Shown: positions 1 through 9,059 of the stretch, one piece after another
Position numbering within the stretch: the first letter of the stretch is position 1
How the letters are laid out: each line of letters begins with the position of its first letter
DNA from: Neotamlana sargassicola
GTDB lineage: Bacteria; Bacteroidota; Bacteroidia; Flavobacteriales; Flavobacteriaceae
Assembly: GCF_020523965.1 (NCBI RefSeq)
Contig: NZ_JAJAPX010000005.1
Location: 248,001 to 312,000, forward strand
Direction: 5' to 3'
Length of the DNA stretch: 64,000 nt
Made by a program: the position numbers and the translations under genes
Notes under the pieces: generated by a model
Seen by the model: only the letters and a program-made list of their open reading frames with translations
The model's database searches: none
What the model was told of the DNA's origin: nothing

Positions 1-225
1 TACGGTTGAGCCATCGGTGTAAAATAACAAATCACCGTTTTCATCTGATATTGAGGTACAGCCTTCACGAGTATTTAAATTACCATCGGTTAATGAAGTA
101 ACTTCACCGGTTAGAGTATTAAAATTTATTCCAGCATTTTCTCCAAAATACCAATTGGCGGCTTGGTTTTGAGAATGCACATAAAAAACAGTAAATAGAA
201 TAAAGACTAGGTATAATTTTTTCAT
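1..225 (-). CDS. Secreted surface protein, N-terminus only (gene runs off the left edge)
   Basis: The first 75 codons of a minus-strand gene are visible; the 3' end lies outside the window. Translation from ATG at 225 gives a Sec signal peptide (MKKLYLVFILFTVFYVHS, then Q), followed by a mature start with the motif NWYFGENAGINF and GCTSISDENGDLLFYTDG. This start is typical of large flavobacterial proteins that carry beta-propeller or PKD-like repeats and end in a T9SS type B (gliding-motility-associated) sorting domain. That domain cannot be seen here, so the T9SS assignment is an inference from the N-terminus. It lies 29 nt downstream of the ABC permease gene on the same strand. Confidence 0.75.
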   Translation of the reverse strand, partial: MKKLYLVFILFTVFYVHSQNQAANWYFGENAGINFNTLTGEVTSLTDGNLNTREGCTSISDENGDLLFYTDGSTV

Positions 226-254
226 CTTTTAAATAGCAATTGCTATCAAAGATA

Positions 255-1079
255 TTATAAATCTCGTTGTTTTAATAATCTATAAGATAAAAACACAAAT
301 AAACCGGTCCAGCCTAAAACTATAACCATTTCATGCCAATGTACTGCATAATCGTAAACCAATTCTGTTTTTTCAGGAAATTTACTCATGGCAATACGCT
401 GAAATGGTTGGTCGATAAGTTTATACATAGCTTTAAGCGGAAAAAAGTTTTGAATTTTTTCTGCGAAGTGGTGATCGGATTGCCAAGTGATTAAACCAAA
501 AATAATCCATTCTATAATATAAATAATAAATAAAAAGGCCAATGCAAATGCCGATCGTTTAACGAGCATGCCAAAAAATAAACACAAACTAAAAAAGCCG
601 ACTAATTTTATAAAATAGGCCAGTAAAAAATTGGTTTGTTGAATGATTATCGAGAACTCGTTATAACTCGAGTAATACAAGCCAATACAAAGTGAAATTA
701 ATGCAATTAAAACCGTTGAAACCAAAGAAAAGAATACAATGGTGTAAAATTTAGACAGTATAAATTCTTTTTTACTTAAGCCATCAATAAGGTTTTGCTT
801 TAAGGTTTTATTGCTGTATTCGTTACCAATCATACTTACAACAACTATGGCAAAAAAGAATTTAAACTGTGAAGCAAAAAAGGTGGTTAAATGCCAAATT
901 ATTGGAAAATTGAAAACACCTAATTCGCCTAATTCTAAAGTAAAAAAACCGAATACATTTATTTTTAAGGATGAAAGCATTATAACAAAAAATGGTAGTA
1001 TAAACGATACAAAAATTAATATTTTACTAGTGCGGTTTAATAATAACTTTTGTAATTCTAGATTTAAAAGTCGAAGCAT
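255..1079 (-). CDS. ABC-2 type transporter permease
   Basis: A 274-residue integral membrane protein with about six hydrophobic segments (first at roughly residues 20-42, then about 65-85, 112-135, 155-175, 180-203 and 250-268). The N-terminal helix MLRLLNLELQKLLLNRTSKILIF and the motif GNEYSNKTLKQNLIDGLSKKEF are typical of ABC-2 permeases of the bacitracin/lantibiotic-exporter (BcrB-like) type; the conserved region just after the second segment contacts the ATPase. It starts 7 nt after the ATPase gene ends, so the two form an operon and probably a heteromeric exporter in the inner membrane. The substrate cannot be told from sequence. Confidence 0.8.
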   Translation of the reverse strand: MLRLLNLELQKLLLNRTSKILIFVSFILPFFVIMLSSLKINVFGFFTLELGELGVFNFPIIWHLTTFFASQFKFFFAIVVVSMIGNEYSNKTLKQNLIDGLSKKEFILSKFYTIVFFSLVSTVLIALISLCIGLYYSSYNEFSIIIQQTNFLLAYFIKLVGFFSLCLFFGMLVKRSAFALAFLFIIYIIEWIIFGLITWQSDHHFAEKIQNFFPLKAMYKLIDQPFQRIAMSKFPEKTELVYDYAVHWHEMVIVLGWTGLFVFLSYRLLKQRDL

Positions 1080-1086
1080 GATGCGG

Positions 1087-1989
1087 TTAGTTTTTGATGT
1101 TGTCTGTTAATTGTAAAAATTGTTCTTCAAGGCTTTCCTTACGTTGTACGAGATGCGTTAAAATAATGCCCTTATCAAATAAAAATTTATTGAACGCATC
1201 CGATGGCATAGGTGCTTTTAAAAATGCAGTAACTAAATCATCATTCGCTTTTATGCTAGTAAACAGGTCGCTATTTTTAAGCGTAGTTAGCAGTAACTCT
1301 TGGTTATTGCACTTAAGCTCGAAGAAACCATAGCTAGAAATCATTTCATCTACACGTCCAGAATATAATTTTACACCCTTACGAAGAACCACAACATGCG
1401 AGCAAACTTTCTCAACTTCATCCAGTAAATGCGAAGCCAATAAGATAGTGGTTCCCTGAGCTGCAATTTGCTTTATAATTTCCCTTATTTGATGAATACC
1501 TTGAGGGTCTAAACCATTTGTGGGTTCATCTAAAATTAAAATTTCAGGATCGTTTAGTAGGGCAGAGGCAATGGCTAAACGTTGTTTCATACCTAGCGAA
1601 TAGGTTTTAAACTTACTGGTTTTGCGCTCTAAAAGTCCAACAATATCTAGCTTTTCATCAACTTTGCTTTCATTAACACCTTTAATTTTACAAACCAATT
1701 TTAGGTTTTGTTCGGCGGTCATGTACGGGTAAAAGTTTGGACGTTCAATAATAGCGCCAACTTTTTTTAAAGCGTCATGGGTTGAAGTATTGCCGCTGAA
1801 CCAATTAAAATCGCCAGAGGTTTTATTAACGACATTGAGTACAATGCCTAACGTTGTAGATTTTCCGCTGCCGTTAGGGCCTAAAATACCATAAACGTTT
1901 CCTTTTTTTATGGTAAACGATAGGTTGTTTACGGCAGTTAAATTGCCAAATTTTTTAGTGAGGTTGTTAATTGTAAGAATGGATTCCAA
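1087..1989 (-). CDS. ABC transporter ATP-binding protein
   Basis: A 300-residue nucleotide-binding subunit. Walker A GPNGSGKST is at about residues 38-46, the ABC signature LGMKQRL at about 137, Walker B LILDEPTNGLDP at about 155-166, and the switch histidine in LLASHLLDEV at about 190. The C-terminal 80 residues are the variable extension found in BcrA-like ATPases. It partners with the permease encoded 7 nt downstream. The only start that keeps the intact domain is a TTG codon at 1987-1989: the frame stays open for 8 codons upstream but contains no ATG, so a TTG start is likely. Confidence 0.88.
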   Translation of the reverse strand: MESILTINNLTKKFGNLTAVNNLSFTIKKGNVYGILGPNGSGKSTTLGIVLNVVNKTSGDFNWFSGNTSTHDALKKVGAIIERPNFYPYMTAEQNLKLVCKIKGVNESKVDEKLDIVGLLERKTSKFKTYSLGMKQRLAIASALLNDPEILILDEPTNGLDPQGIHQIREIIKQIAAQGTTILLASHLLDEVEKVCSHVVVLRKGVKLYSGRVDEMISSYGFFELKCNNQELLLTTLKNSDLFTSIKANDDLVTAFLKAPMPSDAFNKFLFDKGIILTHLVQRKESLEEQFLQLTDNIKN

Positions 1990-2112
1990 ACTGTAAGTGG
2001 TTTGTTTATCAAATTAAATTGATAAAGGTTAGTTTGAAAATAAGACGACAGCTGCTAGTTTTTGTTACACGAAAATTAAAATGCTTTGTAAATTTTTAAA
2101 TAACTTTACCCT

Positions 2113-3174
2113 ATGCAAGATTTAAAAATTTCTAAGAAAAAGCCTTCGTTTCCAATAACGACACAGTTAAATAACTATTTAACTAAATATAATCGTAATA
2201 TAAAAATTCCTATTTTTTATGACGATTTACTACGTTTTCAAGGTTCGATTGTAGTGTATGATAAAGACGATAACGATACACTTTGGATTCGTGTTTATTA
2301 TAATGAATTTGAACGCGAAGAAATAGATTTAGCTTTAAAAAAGGTATATACTATTTTGCATTCTGATGGAAATGAAAATACAATTCCGTTTTTAAGTGTC
2401 GATGCCATTGATTATTGCACCTTTGGAAACTCAAAGCCATTTAGAATAAAAGTGCGAAATATTTTAAATGATAATTACACTTATTTTTATGTAAAAACAG
2501 CTGATGCTTCTCGGGTGTATGGTTTGGAGTTAGAGCATATGTTGTCGCCATATAACCTAAATTTTTTGGTGTACAATGATACCTTAATTGAAGAGCACAT
2601 TGCAGGAATTCCAGGCGATGAGTTTATAAAAAATCATTTAGATAAGTGTGATAAATCTGAAAAATCGCAAATAGCTAAAGAATTTGTGAAGTTTAACGAA
2701 CGTTGCATGATTAGGCTTTTAGGCGATATGCGTTCGTATAACTACGTTATAGTGCCTACACACGATTTTGATCATGTAGTTTATAAAATTAGAGCTATAG
2801 ATTTCGACCAACAATCTTATGAAGGGAAGTTTAATATTTACAGACCACAGTTTTTTAAAGAAAATTTAAAAATGGTGGAATTGGTGTCCAGTAGCATGCA
2901 AAAACTGTCTATTGGACAATATAAAACGGAAGAACGTTCAATTTTAGTAAAGCGATTAAAAAGTTATAATAATAGAATTACCAGACTTTTAGATTGCATG
3001 CAAAACGATTCTATTTCTAGCCAAGAGAACATAGTAATATTAACCTCAAAGATTTTTGAATATACGCACGATGTTAATTTTAAGCACTGCAAAAGCATGG
3101 GCGAAATTTTAAAATACTCGTTGGAGTTTTTAACACGCAATTATGAAAATGTAAATTTAGATAAGCTAAAATAG
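2113..3174 (+). CDS. Conserved hypothetical protein with kinase-like motifs
   Basis: A 353-residue soluble protein with no signal peptide or membrane segment. I do not recognise a named family. Residues about 203-211 read LLGDMRSYNYVI and residues about 228-233 read AIDFDQQ. Spacing and pattern resemble the catalytic loop (GDxxxxN) and metal-binding loop (IDFD) of aminoglycoside-phosphotransferase or HipA-like kinase folds, but there is no obvious nucleotide-binding glycine loop upstream, so kinase activity is only a suggestion. The gene stands alone on the plus strand, divergent from the ABC operon and convergent with the next gene (7-nt gap). Confidence 0.6.
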   Translation: MQDLKISKKKPSFPITTQLNNYLTKYNRNIKIPIFYDDLLRFQGSIVVYDKDDNDTLWIRVYYNEFEREEIDLALKKVYTILHSDGNENTIPFLSVDAIDYCTFGNSKPFRIKVRNILNDNYTYFYVKTADASRVYGLELEHMLSPYNLNFLVYNDTLIEEHIAGIPGDEFIKNHLDKCDKSEKSQIAKEFVKFNERCMIRLLGDMRSYNYVIVPTHDFDHVVYKIRAIDFDQQSYEGKFNIYRPQFFKENLKMVELVSSSMQKLSIGQYKTEERSILVKRLKSYNNRITRLLDCMQNDSISSQENIVILTSKIFEYTHDVNFKHCKSMGEILKYSLEFLTRNYENVNLDKLK

Positions 3175-3181
3175 ATGTAGG

Positions 3182-3700
3182 CTAATTCCAGTGCTCGTCA
3201 AAATCTAAATTATCGTAATCATCAATATCAAGTCCGTCTTCAAAGTCGTTAAACTCATCGTCTAAATTATCGGCTTCAAATTGGCGGTCGGGAGCATTAT
3301 CAGGAACTTGACCTTGAACAAACATAAGGTTGGGGTAGTCATGCCCTTCGGCTTCTTCAACAATTTCAGCTAATTCCACATAAAAAGTCCACATGCTTAA
3401 AAAGTCGTAAACGTAAATAAGTTTAGTTTGAGCTTCGTGTACTACGCTATCAATTGAGGTTTCATTCATTAAACGCGCAGAACCATCATCACTTAAATCG
3501 AAAAGTGAAATTTCTTCACCTTGTTCCCAGGCATCATTACTTAGGTAGAAGGAAGCCATTTCACTACCATCAAACCCAAACGATTGGGTAATAATATTGT
3601 GTAATTCTTCAAGCGAATCGGTTTCACGAATTTCTAAATCACGAAAAACATCTTCATCACTAGTGTCGTTGTCCAGTATAACTCTAAACCTGTAAATCAT
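3182..3700 (-). CDS. pRiA4b ORF-3-like protein
   Basis: A 172-residue acidic protein. The N-terminal beta-strand MIYRFRVILDN, then LEELHNIITQSFGFD and ASFYLSNDAWEQGEEI match the plasmid pRiA4b ORF-3-like family, sometimes named IS1096 passenger TnpR-like. The C-terminus is extremely acidic (about 18 Asp/Glu in the last 35 residues). Function is unknown; in Bacteroidota the family is a chromosomal single-copy gene with no nearby transposase, and none is seen here. It is convergent with the preceding hypothetical gene and has its own -7 box upstream. Confidence 0.75.
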   Translation of the reverse strand: MIYRFRVILDNDTSDEDVFRDLEIRETDSLEELHNIITQSFGFDGSEMASFYLSNDAWEQGEEISLFDLSDDGSARLMNETSIDSVVHEAQTKLIYVYDFLSMWTFYVELAEIVEEAEGHDYPNLMFVQGQVPDNAPDRQFEADNLDDEFNDFEDGLDIDDYDNLDFDEHWN

Positions 3701-3719
3701 CAGTAAAAAAATTTGGCTA

Positions 3720-3727
3720 CAAAGGTA
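3720..3727 (-). promoter_or_regulatory. Bacteroidota -7 box upstream of the pRiA4b-like gene
   Basis: Exact TAnnTTTG match (TACCTTTG read on the minus strand), 20 nt upstream of the ATG at 3700. No good TTG -33 box is seen at the expected distance, so this is a half-supported promoter. Confidence 0.4.
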
Positions 3728-3738
3728 GTCTTTTTATG

Positions 3739-4755
3739 TTATTTAGTAAACCTGTGTAGTGTAAATGTGATAGCTGTTAACAAGAAAAATGCACCTACTT
3801 GATGCGCAACGCCTAACCAAACTGGAACTTGAAGCATTATAGTTAATACGCCCAAAACAAATTGAAAAAATACGATAATTAAAATGCTGTTTATTGCTCG
3901 ATTTTGAGGTAAGGTTAAAATAAGTTTTCTAGATTTTACATAAACTATAACTACAAATGCTACAACGATGTAAGCCAAACAACGATGTACAAATTGCACA
4001 CCACTTTTACCTTCTATAAAGTTTTTTATAAGCGGACTTTGTTCAATATAAACGGTTTCGTGCATAAATTTACCTTCGCTCATTAAAGGCCAGTGGTTAT
4101 GGATAAAACCAGCATCTAAACCGGCAACAAAGGCACCGTATATAATTTGTAAAACTATTATTATGTAAGTTAAACGTACAAGGTTTCTAAACGGAATATT
4201 GATGTCTTTTTTATTGGGGTAAATTAAATCTAAAGCCACCCAAAAGGTATAGGCAAAGGTTAAAAAAGCGGTAGTTAAATGTGCGGCGAGTCTAAAGTGA
4301 CTAACATCGGGGTTATCAACCAAACCACTTTTTACCATATACCAACCTAAAAAGCCTTGAAAAGCGCCCATACACATTAAAATAATAGCTTTTTTAATAG
4401 TGGGTTTACTAAGTTGTTTTGTAATTAAAAAATAAATAAAGGGTATAAAAAATACTAAACCTATAAAGCGACCAATAACACGGTGTAGCCATTCCCAGAA
4501 GTAAATATCTTTAAAATCTTGAAGATTAAAATGATTGTTAAGTTTTTGATATTCTGGATATTGCTGGTATAGCTCAAAAGCTTCTTGCCATTCGGTGTCA
4601 TTCATTGGAGGAATAGTTCCCGAAATAAGTTTGTAATTAGATATGGATAAACCAGAATGTGTTAATCGTGTTATGCCGCCAACAATAACCATGATGAAAA
4701 TTAAAACACACCCAGTAAATAACCAATAAATGACTTTTTTGTTGTCTTTTTTCAT
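3739..4755 (-). CDS. ctaA: Haem A synthase (CtaA/Cox15)
   Basis: A 338-residue multi-pass membrane protein that oxidises the C8 methyl group of haem O to give haem A for aa3-type cytochrome oxidase. About eight transmembrane helices are visible. Family signatures include the first helix VIVGGITRLTHSGLSIS, the haem-ligand helix WEWLHRVIGRFIGLVFF, HLTTAFLTFAYTFWVALD, VHRCLAYIVV and the terminal VAHQVGAFFLLTA. The invariant histidines of all four haem-ligand helices are present. Length is normal for the long (Cox15-like) type. The gene overlaps the upstream GNAT gene by 4 nt (ATGA), so they are co-transcribed. Confidence 0.93.
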   Translation of the reverse strand: MKKDNKKVIYWLFTGCVLIFIMVIVGGITRLTHSGLSISNYKLISGTIPPMNDTEWQEAFELYQQYPEYQKLNNHFNLQDFKDIYFWEWLHRVIGRFIGLVFFIPFIYFLITKQLSKPTIKKAIILMCMGAFQGFLGWYMVKSGLVDNPDVSHFRLAAHLTTAFLTFAYTFWVALDLIYPNKKDINIPFRNLVRLTYIIIVLQIIYGAFVAGLDAGFIHNHWPLMSEGKFMHETVYIEQSPLIKNFIEGKSGVQFVHRCLAYIVVAFVVIVYVKSRKLILTLPQNRAINSILIIVFFQFVLGVLTIMLQVPVWLGVAHQVGAFFLLTAITFTLHRFTK

Positions 4756-5207
4756 TTTTCAAAATCTTTTTTAAAACACACGCTATTATCTATGTTTTTA
4801 TAGGGGCCAAAATTTGGGATTATTTTGTAATTATTCTTTTTGTAAAAACCAACGGCTTCAATTTGCCTTTTTCCTGTTTCAAGAACGCTTGCTTTGTAAT
4901 TAAGCTCTGCGGCCCATTTTTCTAAGGCATTTAATACAGTTGTGGCAATATTTTTACCACGAGCTTCTGGCGATGTAAACATGCGTTTAATTTCAACCGA
5001 ATTGTCATCGAATTGCTTAAAGGCGCCACAACCCACAGGTTTATTATTTAAAAAAGCGACAACACAATGTTTTAAAACATCAATATTATTGTATTGGTTG
5101 TAAAAATCGTGCTCATCACCATCAACCACAGTTAAATACTTATCTAGCTGTTTAACTAAGTCAATAAAGTTTTGGTTCTCGGAGTTTGTTCTTTCAATTT
5201 TTAACAT
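4752..5207 (-). CDS. GNAT family N-acetyltransferase
   Basis: A 151-residue single-domain acetyltransferase. The beta4-alpha3 acetyl-CoA site is seen in IKRMFTSPEARGKNIATTVLNALEKWA (R/Q-x-x-G-x-A variant), followed by LETGKRQIEAVGFYKKNNYK, the usual C-terminal half of the GNAT fold. The substrate is not known. It lies between the CCA-adding enzyme gene (2-nt gap) and ctaA (4-nt overlap), forming a minus-strand run with tsaC upstream. Confidence 0.85.
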   Translation of the reverse strand: MLKIERTNSENQNFIDLVKQLDKYLTVVDGDEHDFYNQYNNIDVLKHCVVAFLNNKPVGCGAFKQFDDNSVEIKRMFTSPEARGKNIATTVLNALEKWAAELNYKASVLETGKRQIEAVGFYKKNNYKIIPNFGPYKNIDNSVCFKKDFEK

Positions 5208-5209
5208 GG

Positions 5210-6628
5210 TTAAACGCTTGTTTTTAGCCCGAGTTTTTCGCCTTTTTTAAGCATGAGTTGGTAGGCTGCTTCGTGTTCGTTTGGTATGTCGCCTTCAAGA
5301 ATGGCTTCTTTAATAGCTTCTTTTATAACACCTATTTCTCTGCAGGGTTTTAAATTAAAAGTTTCCATAATTTCTTCGCCAGAAATAGGTGGCTGAAAAT
5401 TACGAATGTGATCGCGTGCTTCAACTTCAATAATTTTTTCACGAACTATTTTAAAGTTGTTATGGTACTTTTTAAACTTTTTAGGATTTTTGGTGGTAAT
5501 GTCGGCTTCACACAGCGTCATTAAATCATCCACATAATCGCCAGCATCAAAAACTAAGCGGCGTACCGCAGAATCGGTTACTTCGTCGTTAGCCAAAACA
5601 ATTGGCCGCGAACTCATAAATACCATTTTTTGCACAAATTTCATTTTGTCATTTAATGGCATTTTTAAACGTTTAAATAAGTGAAAAACCATTTTTGAAC
5701 CTTCAAATTCGTGCCCATGAAAGGTCCAACCTACTTTTTTGCTAAACCGTTTTGTGGGCGCTTTACCTATATCGTGTAATAATGCCGCCCAACGTAACCA
5801 TAAATTAGGGGTGTGTTTGGCTATATTATCTACAACTTCTAGGGTGTGATAAAAATTGTCTTTATGACGTTGGCCTTCAACTTCATCAATACCTTTTAAA
5901 GCGGTAAGTTCTGGTAAAATATATTGTAAAAGACCTGTTTTTTCTAGTAATAAAAATCCAATAGAAGGCGTTTCGCTTTCTAGAATTTTGTTAAGCTCGG
6001 TAACAATACGCTCGTTGGTAATAATTTTAATGCGTTTATTATTTCGTGAGATGGCTTCTAACGATTTTGTTTCAATTTTAAAATTTAATTGAGTGGCAAA
6101 TCGAATGGCACGCATCATGCGTAATGGGTCGTCGCTATAAGTAATATCTGGATCGAGAGGCGTTCGGATTATGTTTTTATTTAAATCTGAAATACCTCCA
6201 AACGGATCGAGTAAATCACCAAAATTAGTTGCGTTTAGGCTTAAGGCTAATGCATTTATTGTAAAATCACGACGGTTTTGGTCGTCTTGAAGTGTGCCGT
6301 TTTCAACTGATGGATTTCGGCTGTTTTCAGTGTACGATTCTTTTCTGGCTCCAACAAATTCTATTTCAACATCTTCATAACGCAACATGGCTGTTCCATA
6401 AGTTTTAAAAACTTGTACTTTGGGTTCATTTGGCAAGTGTTTAGCAACGTGTTTAGCTAGAGCAATACCGCTACCAATAGCAACAATATCTATGTCTTTG
6501 GCATTACCACGTTGTAAAATATAGTCGCGTACAAACCCGCCAATAACATAAGCATCTAGCTTAAGGTCTTGTGCAGATTGCGAAATAATTTTGAAAATAT
6601 TATTTTGAAGAGCTTCTTTGTAATTCAT
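5210..6628 (-). CDS. cca: CCA tRNA nucleotidyltransferase with HD domain
   Basis: A 472-residue class II nucleotidyltransferase that adds or repairs the 3' CCA end of tRNA. The head domain has [10 protein letters not shown] at about residues 30-39 and the metal-binding DxD in KDIDIVAIG at about 45. The [11 protein letters not shown] motif is at about 120 and the [18 protein letters not shown] neck motif at about 165. A C-terminal HD domain carries [13 protein letters not shown] at about 285. The nucleotidyltransferase plus HD arrangement is usual in Bacteroidota, where this is normally the only CCA enzyme. A 39-nt gap separates it from tsaC upstream. Confidence 0.92.
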   Translation of the reverse strand: MNYKEALQNNIFKIISQSAQDLKLDAYVIGGFVRDYILQRGNAKDIDIVAIGSGIALAKHVAKHLPNEPKVQVFKTYGTAMLRYEDVEIEFVGARKESYTENSRNPSVENGTLQDDQNRRDFTINALALSLNATNFGDLLDPFGGISDLNKNIIRTPLDPDITYSDDPLRMMRAIRFATQLNFKIETKSLEAISRNNKRIKIITNERIVTELNKILESETPSIGFLLLEKTGLLQYILPELTALKGIDEVEGQRHKDNFYHTLEVVDNIAKHTPNLWLRWAALLHDIGKAPTKRFSKKVGWTFHGHEFEGSKMVFHLFKRLKMPLNDKMKFVQKMVFMSSRPIVLANDEVTDSAVRRLVFDAGDYVDDLMTLCEADITTKNPKKFKKYHNNFKIVREKIIEVEARDHIRNFQPPISGEEIMETFNLKPCREIGVIKEAIKEAILEGDIPNEHEAAYQLMLKKGEKLGLKTSV

Positions 6629-6667
6629 GTTATTTTGGCCACGAATTCACGAGTGGTTATGTGGCTA

Positions 6668-7228
6668 CTATTCCCGTATAATTTTAAACACACCATTATT
6701 ACCAATTTTTATAATAGACGATGGTTTGTTGCAAATTTTTTCTTTTTGCAAATTTACAACATAATCTACGCCATTTAAAATATCGGCACTTATTTCTTTA
6801 AAGGATTTAGGCGTAGGTGCACCACTAATATTTGCCGAAGTAGAAACTAAAGCGCCATTAAGTTTGCGTGTTAGCCAGAAGCAAAAATCGTCGTCTGGAA
6901 TCCTAATGGCAATACTACCATCTTCAGCAATTAAATTAGGTGCTAAATTTTTGGCTTGGTCGTAAATAATAGTGGTGGGTTTTTCAGCAACATCAATAAT
7001 ATCTTGAGCCGCTTTAGGGACTTGTGCCACGTGGTTTTTTAACATTCTATCGTCGGCAACTAAGCAAATTAAAGCTTTACTGTCTTCGCGTTGCTTTAAA
7101 TCGTATATTTTTTTTACGGCCTCTGGGTTTGTGGCATCGCAACCAATGCCCCAAACAGTATCGGTGGGGTAAAGTATAATGCCACCAGCTTTTAGGGTTT
7201 TAAGAGCGTTGTTAATTTCGGTTTGCAT
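6668..7228 (-). CDS. tsaC: L-threonylcarbamoyladenylate synthase (TsaC/YrdC type)
   Basis: A 186-residue single-domain YrdC protein. It makes threonylcarbamoyl-AMP from threonine, bicarbonate and ATP, the first step of the tRNA t6A37 modification. The motifs ILYPTDTVWGIGCDA, KKIYDLKQREDSKALICLV, IAIRIPDDDFCFWL and LVSTSANISGAPTPKSF cover the whole fold, including the RNA/ATP-binding basic cleft. There is no C-terminal Sua5 extension. Its start overlaps the end of the upstream glycosyltransferase gene by 17 nt. Confidence 0.92.
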   Translation of the reverse strand: MQTEINNALKTLKAGGIILYPTDTVWGIGCDATNPEAVKKIYDLKQREDSKALICLVADDRMLKNHVAQVPKAAQDIIDVAEKPTTIIYDQAKNLAPNLIAEDGSIAIRIPDDDFCFWLTRKLNGALVSTSANISGAPTPKSFKEISADILNGVDYVVNLQKEKICNKPSSIIKIGNNGVFKIIRE

Positions 7229-8162
7229 GGTTTAGTGGTTGAATTTTTTGTTTGTGTTTTAACGACAATGATAGAGGGGCCTGTTTTAATAAAATTATAA
7301 ATACTGGCCAATTTTTATGTTTTAGTAGACTACTAAAAAAGTATTTTAATTGCAAATACGTGAGTAGAATATAGTATGAAATGAGTCCGTAATGTTTTCT
7401 AATAACGTATAACAGCGAAATTTTAAGTTCTATTTTTGCATATATGGATTTTGGTGTACTTGCGCCATGAAAATGAATAAATTTGCCCGAAGGAACGAGA
7501 TAAGCATCTTTATTTTGTATGGATAAACGTTTGCAAATATCAGTTTCTTCGTAATAAAGGAAAATATTAGTATCAAAACCACCGACATTTCTAAATGCTT
7601 TGAACGAAAAAAACATAAAACTGCCAGCAACAAAATCGCATTTCTGAGGATTTGAATAGAGCTTTTTTCTTTTTGGATATTTTTTAGAATTTATGCGCTC
7701 TAAAAAACTTCTCCCGAACAGTTCTCTACCAAGACTAGCAAAATGATCTATAGTTGGTAATAGTTCGCCGTTTTCTTTAAATGCTTGGGGGCCGCATACG
7801 CCAACGTTAGAGTTGTTATCCATAAACTCTTTTAAAACACTTAAGCAATCGTTTTCAAATAAAACATCATTGTTAATACAGGCAATATATTTTCCTGAAG
7901 CTTCATTAATACCAATCATATTACCAGTTCCAAAACCTGTGTTTATGTGGCTTCTAATAAGACTAATTTTAGTTGTTTTGGCTAGGTTTTGTATGAAATT
8001 CTCTAAGAGGTAATAATCATTAAGTTTAGAAGCATTATCAACAATTATGTATTCACAATTTAAAGTATTTGATGTTTTTTCTAAAATTGATTTAATACAA
8101 TTTATTGTATAATTAGCAGTATTGTAATTAATTATTACAACAGAAACTTCAATCATCTTCAT
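7212..8162 (-). CDS. Family 2 glycosyltransferase (rhamnosyltransferase-like)
   Basis: A 316-residue GT2 enzyme of the WbbL/rhamnosyltransferase-like subgroup. The N-terminal strand VSVVIINYNTANYTINCI is followed by the nucleotide-sugar residues YIIVDNAS, the DxD-equivalent ACINNDVLF, and the acceptor region VAGSFMFFSFKAFRNVGGFDTNIFLYYEETDICKRL with the catalytic-base pattern ED-type (EETD). The C-terminal 60 residues hold a hydrophobic segment that may dock it on the inner membrane. The start could be M1 or M3. It sits 1 nt downstream of the next GT2 gene in a lipooligosaccharide-core type cluster. Confidence 0.85.
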   Translation of the reverse strand: MKMIEVSVVIINYNTANYTINCIKSILEKTSNTLNCEYIIVDNASKLNDYYLLENFIQNLAKTTKISLIRSHINTGFGTGNMIGINEASGKYIACINNDVLFENDCLSVLKEFMDNNSNVGVCGPQAFKENGELLPTIDHFASLGRELFGRSFLERINSKKYPKRKKLYSNPQKCDFVAGSFMFFSFKAFRNVGGFDTNIFLYYEETDICKRLSIQNKDAYLVPSGKFIHFHGASTPKSIYAKIELKISLLYVIRKHYGLISYYILLTYLQLKYFFSSLLKHKNWPVFIILLKQAPLSLSLKHKQKIQPLNHANRN

Positions 8163-8163
8163 T

Positions 8164-8961
8164 TTATAAATATTGATTTATACCTTTTTCTATAAATGTA
8201 ACTTTATTTTTTGTTGTTTCTTTCTCTATTAATTTGTTAATTTCAATATGGCTTTTGTCTTGTTCTTTATGGTAAATGTGATACGCTATTGCTCGAAATT
8301 TTAGGCGTCTTCCGGTTATGCCAATATTTAAAAGTCGTTGTATCATTTCACTGTCATCAATTCCCCAACCAGTTAGGGCCTCATTAAAACCATTTACTTT
8401 AATAAAATCGTCACGCCAGAAAGACATATTGCATCCTCTTAATTTTGAAGATCGAGTAGATTCTGCTTTATTAAAACTGGTTAATAAAGGGAAGTGAATT
8501 GTTCTTCCTCGTTTATAAATTCCTTTAGATAAAGGATTAAAAGAGATTTGTTTGTTTTTAAAAAGTTTATCTAGACGTTCTTTTTTAATAATAGCTCTAG
8601 TACCGTATAGAAACATACCTTTTGAAGCCATTTCAAGATGATCTTTTACAAAATGTTTATGCATAATTATATCGCCATCAATTTCAATAATGTAGTCATA
8701 TTTCGCCTTTGCAATGGCTTTATTCATGATAGCTGGCTTTTGGTTTTTGTTGTCCTCATGCCAAACATGAACAATCGGTACTGGAAAATCTTTTTGAAAG
8801 GCTTCTATTAAATCTTTCGTTTCCTTTTTTGAGCCGTCGTCTGCAATAATTACTTCGTTGGGTAGATAAGACTGATTTTTAACACTAAGCAAAAGTAGTT
8901 CAAGTGCTTCTGGCCAATTATATGTAGGTGTAACTAATGAGGTTTTCGGTAAGGCTATCAT
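8164..8961 (-). CDS. Family 2 glycosyltransferase with Glyco_transf_7C-type C-terminus
   Basis: A 265-residue GT2 enzyme. I start it at the ATG at 8961 (MIALPKTSLVTPTYNWPEA) because the 30 codons upstream are not GT2-like and would push the start into the divergent promoter region. The DxD motif is in IIEIDGDIIMHKHF, the C-terminal substrate half in RGCNMSFWRDDFIKVNGFNEALTGWGIDDSEMIQRL. It shares the phrase HVWHED and the overall order with the two tandem GT2 genes at 11499 and 12320, so the three are paralogues. It is probably involved in lipooligosaccharide core assembly. Confidence 0.85.
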   Translation of the reverse strand: MIALPKTSLVTPTYNWPEALELLLLSVKNQSYLPNEVIIADDGSKKETKDLIEAFQKDFPVPIVHVWHEDNKNQKPAIMNKAIAKAKYDYIIEIDGDIIMHKHFVKDHLEMASKGMFLYGTRAIIKKERLDKLFKNKQISFNPLSKGIYKRGRTIHFPLLTSFNKAESTRSSKLRGCNMSFWRDDFIKVNGFNEALTGWGIDDSEMIQRLLNIGITGRRLKFRAIAYHIYHKEQDKSHIEINKLIEKETTKNKVTFIEKGINQYL

Positions 8962-9026
8962 AAATGTATATTTGGTGCAAAATAATGGAAATTTTGTTAA
9001 AAAAATGGTAGTTGGCTTAAATTGCC

Positions 9027-9034
9027 TATTTTTG
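9027..9034 (+). promoter_or_regulatory. Bacteroidota -7 box upstream of the Kdo-kinase-like gene
   Basis: Exact TAnnTTTG match (TATTTTTG) 26 nt upstream of the ATG at 9060, in the 98-bp divergent region between the GT2 gene and the kinase-like gene. The nearest TTG triplets are closer than the usual 19-22 nt, so the -33 half is weak. Confidence 0.4.
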
Positions 9035-9059
9035 AAAGCTAAATTTTTCAAAAGCGCAG

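Noticed and set aside
3182-3700. Mobile element suggested by the family name (IS1096 TnpR-like / pRiA4b ORF-3)
   Set aside because: No transposase, inverted repeats or target duplications are seen; the name is a historical label and the gene looks like a normal chromosomal one.
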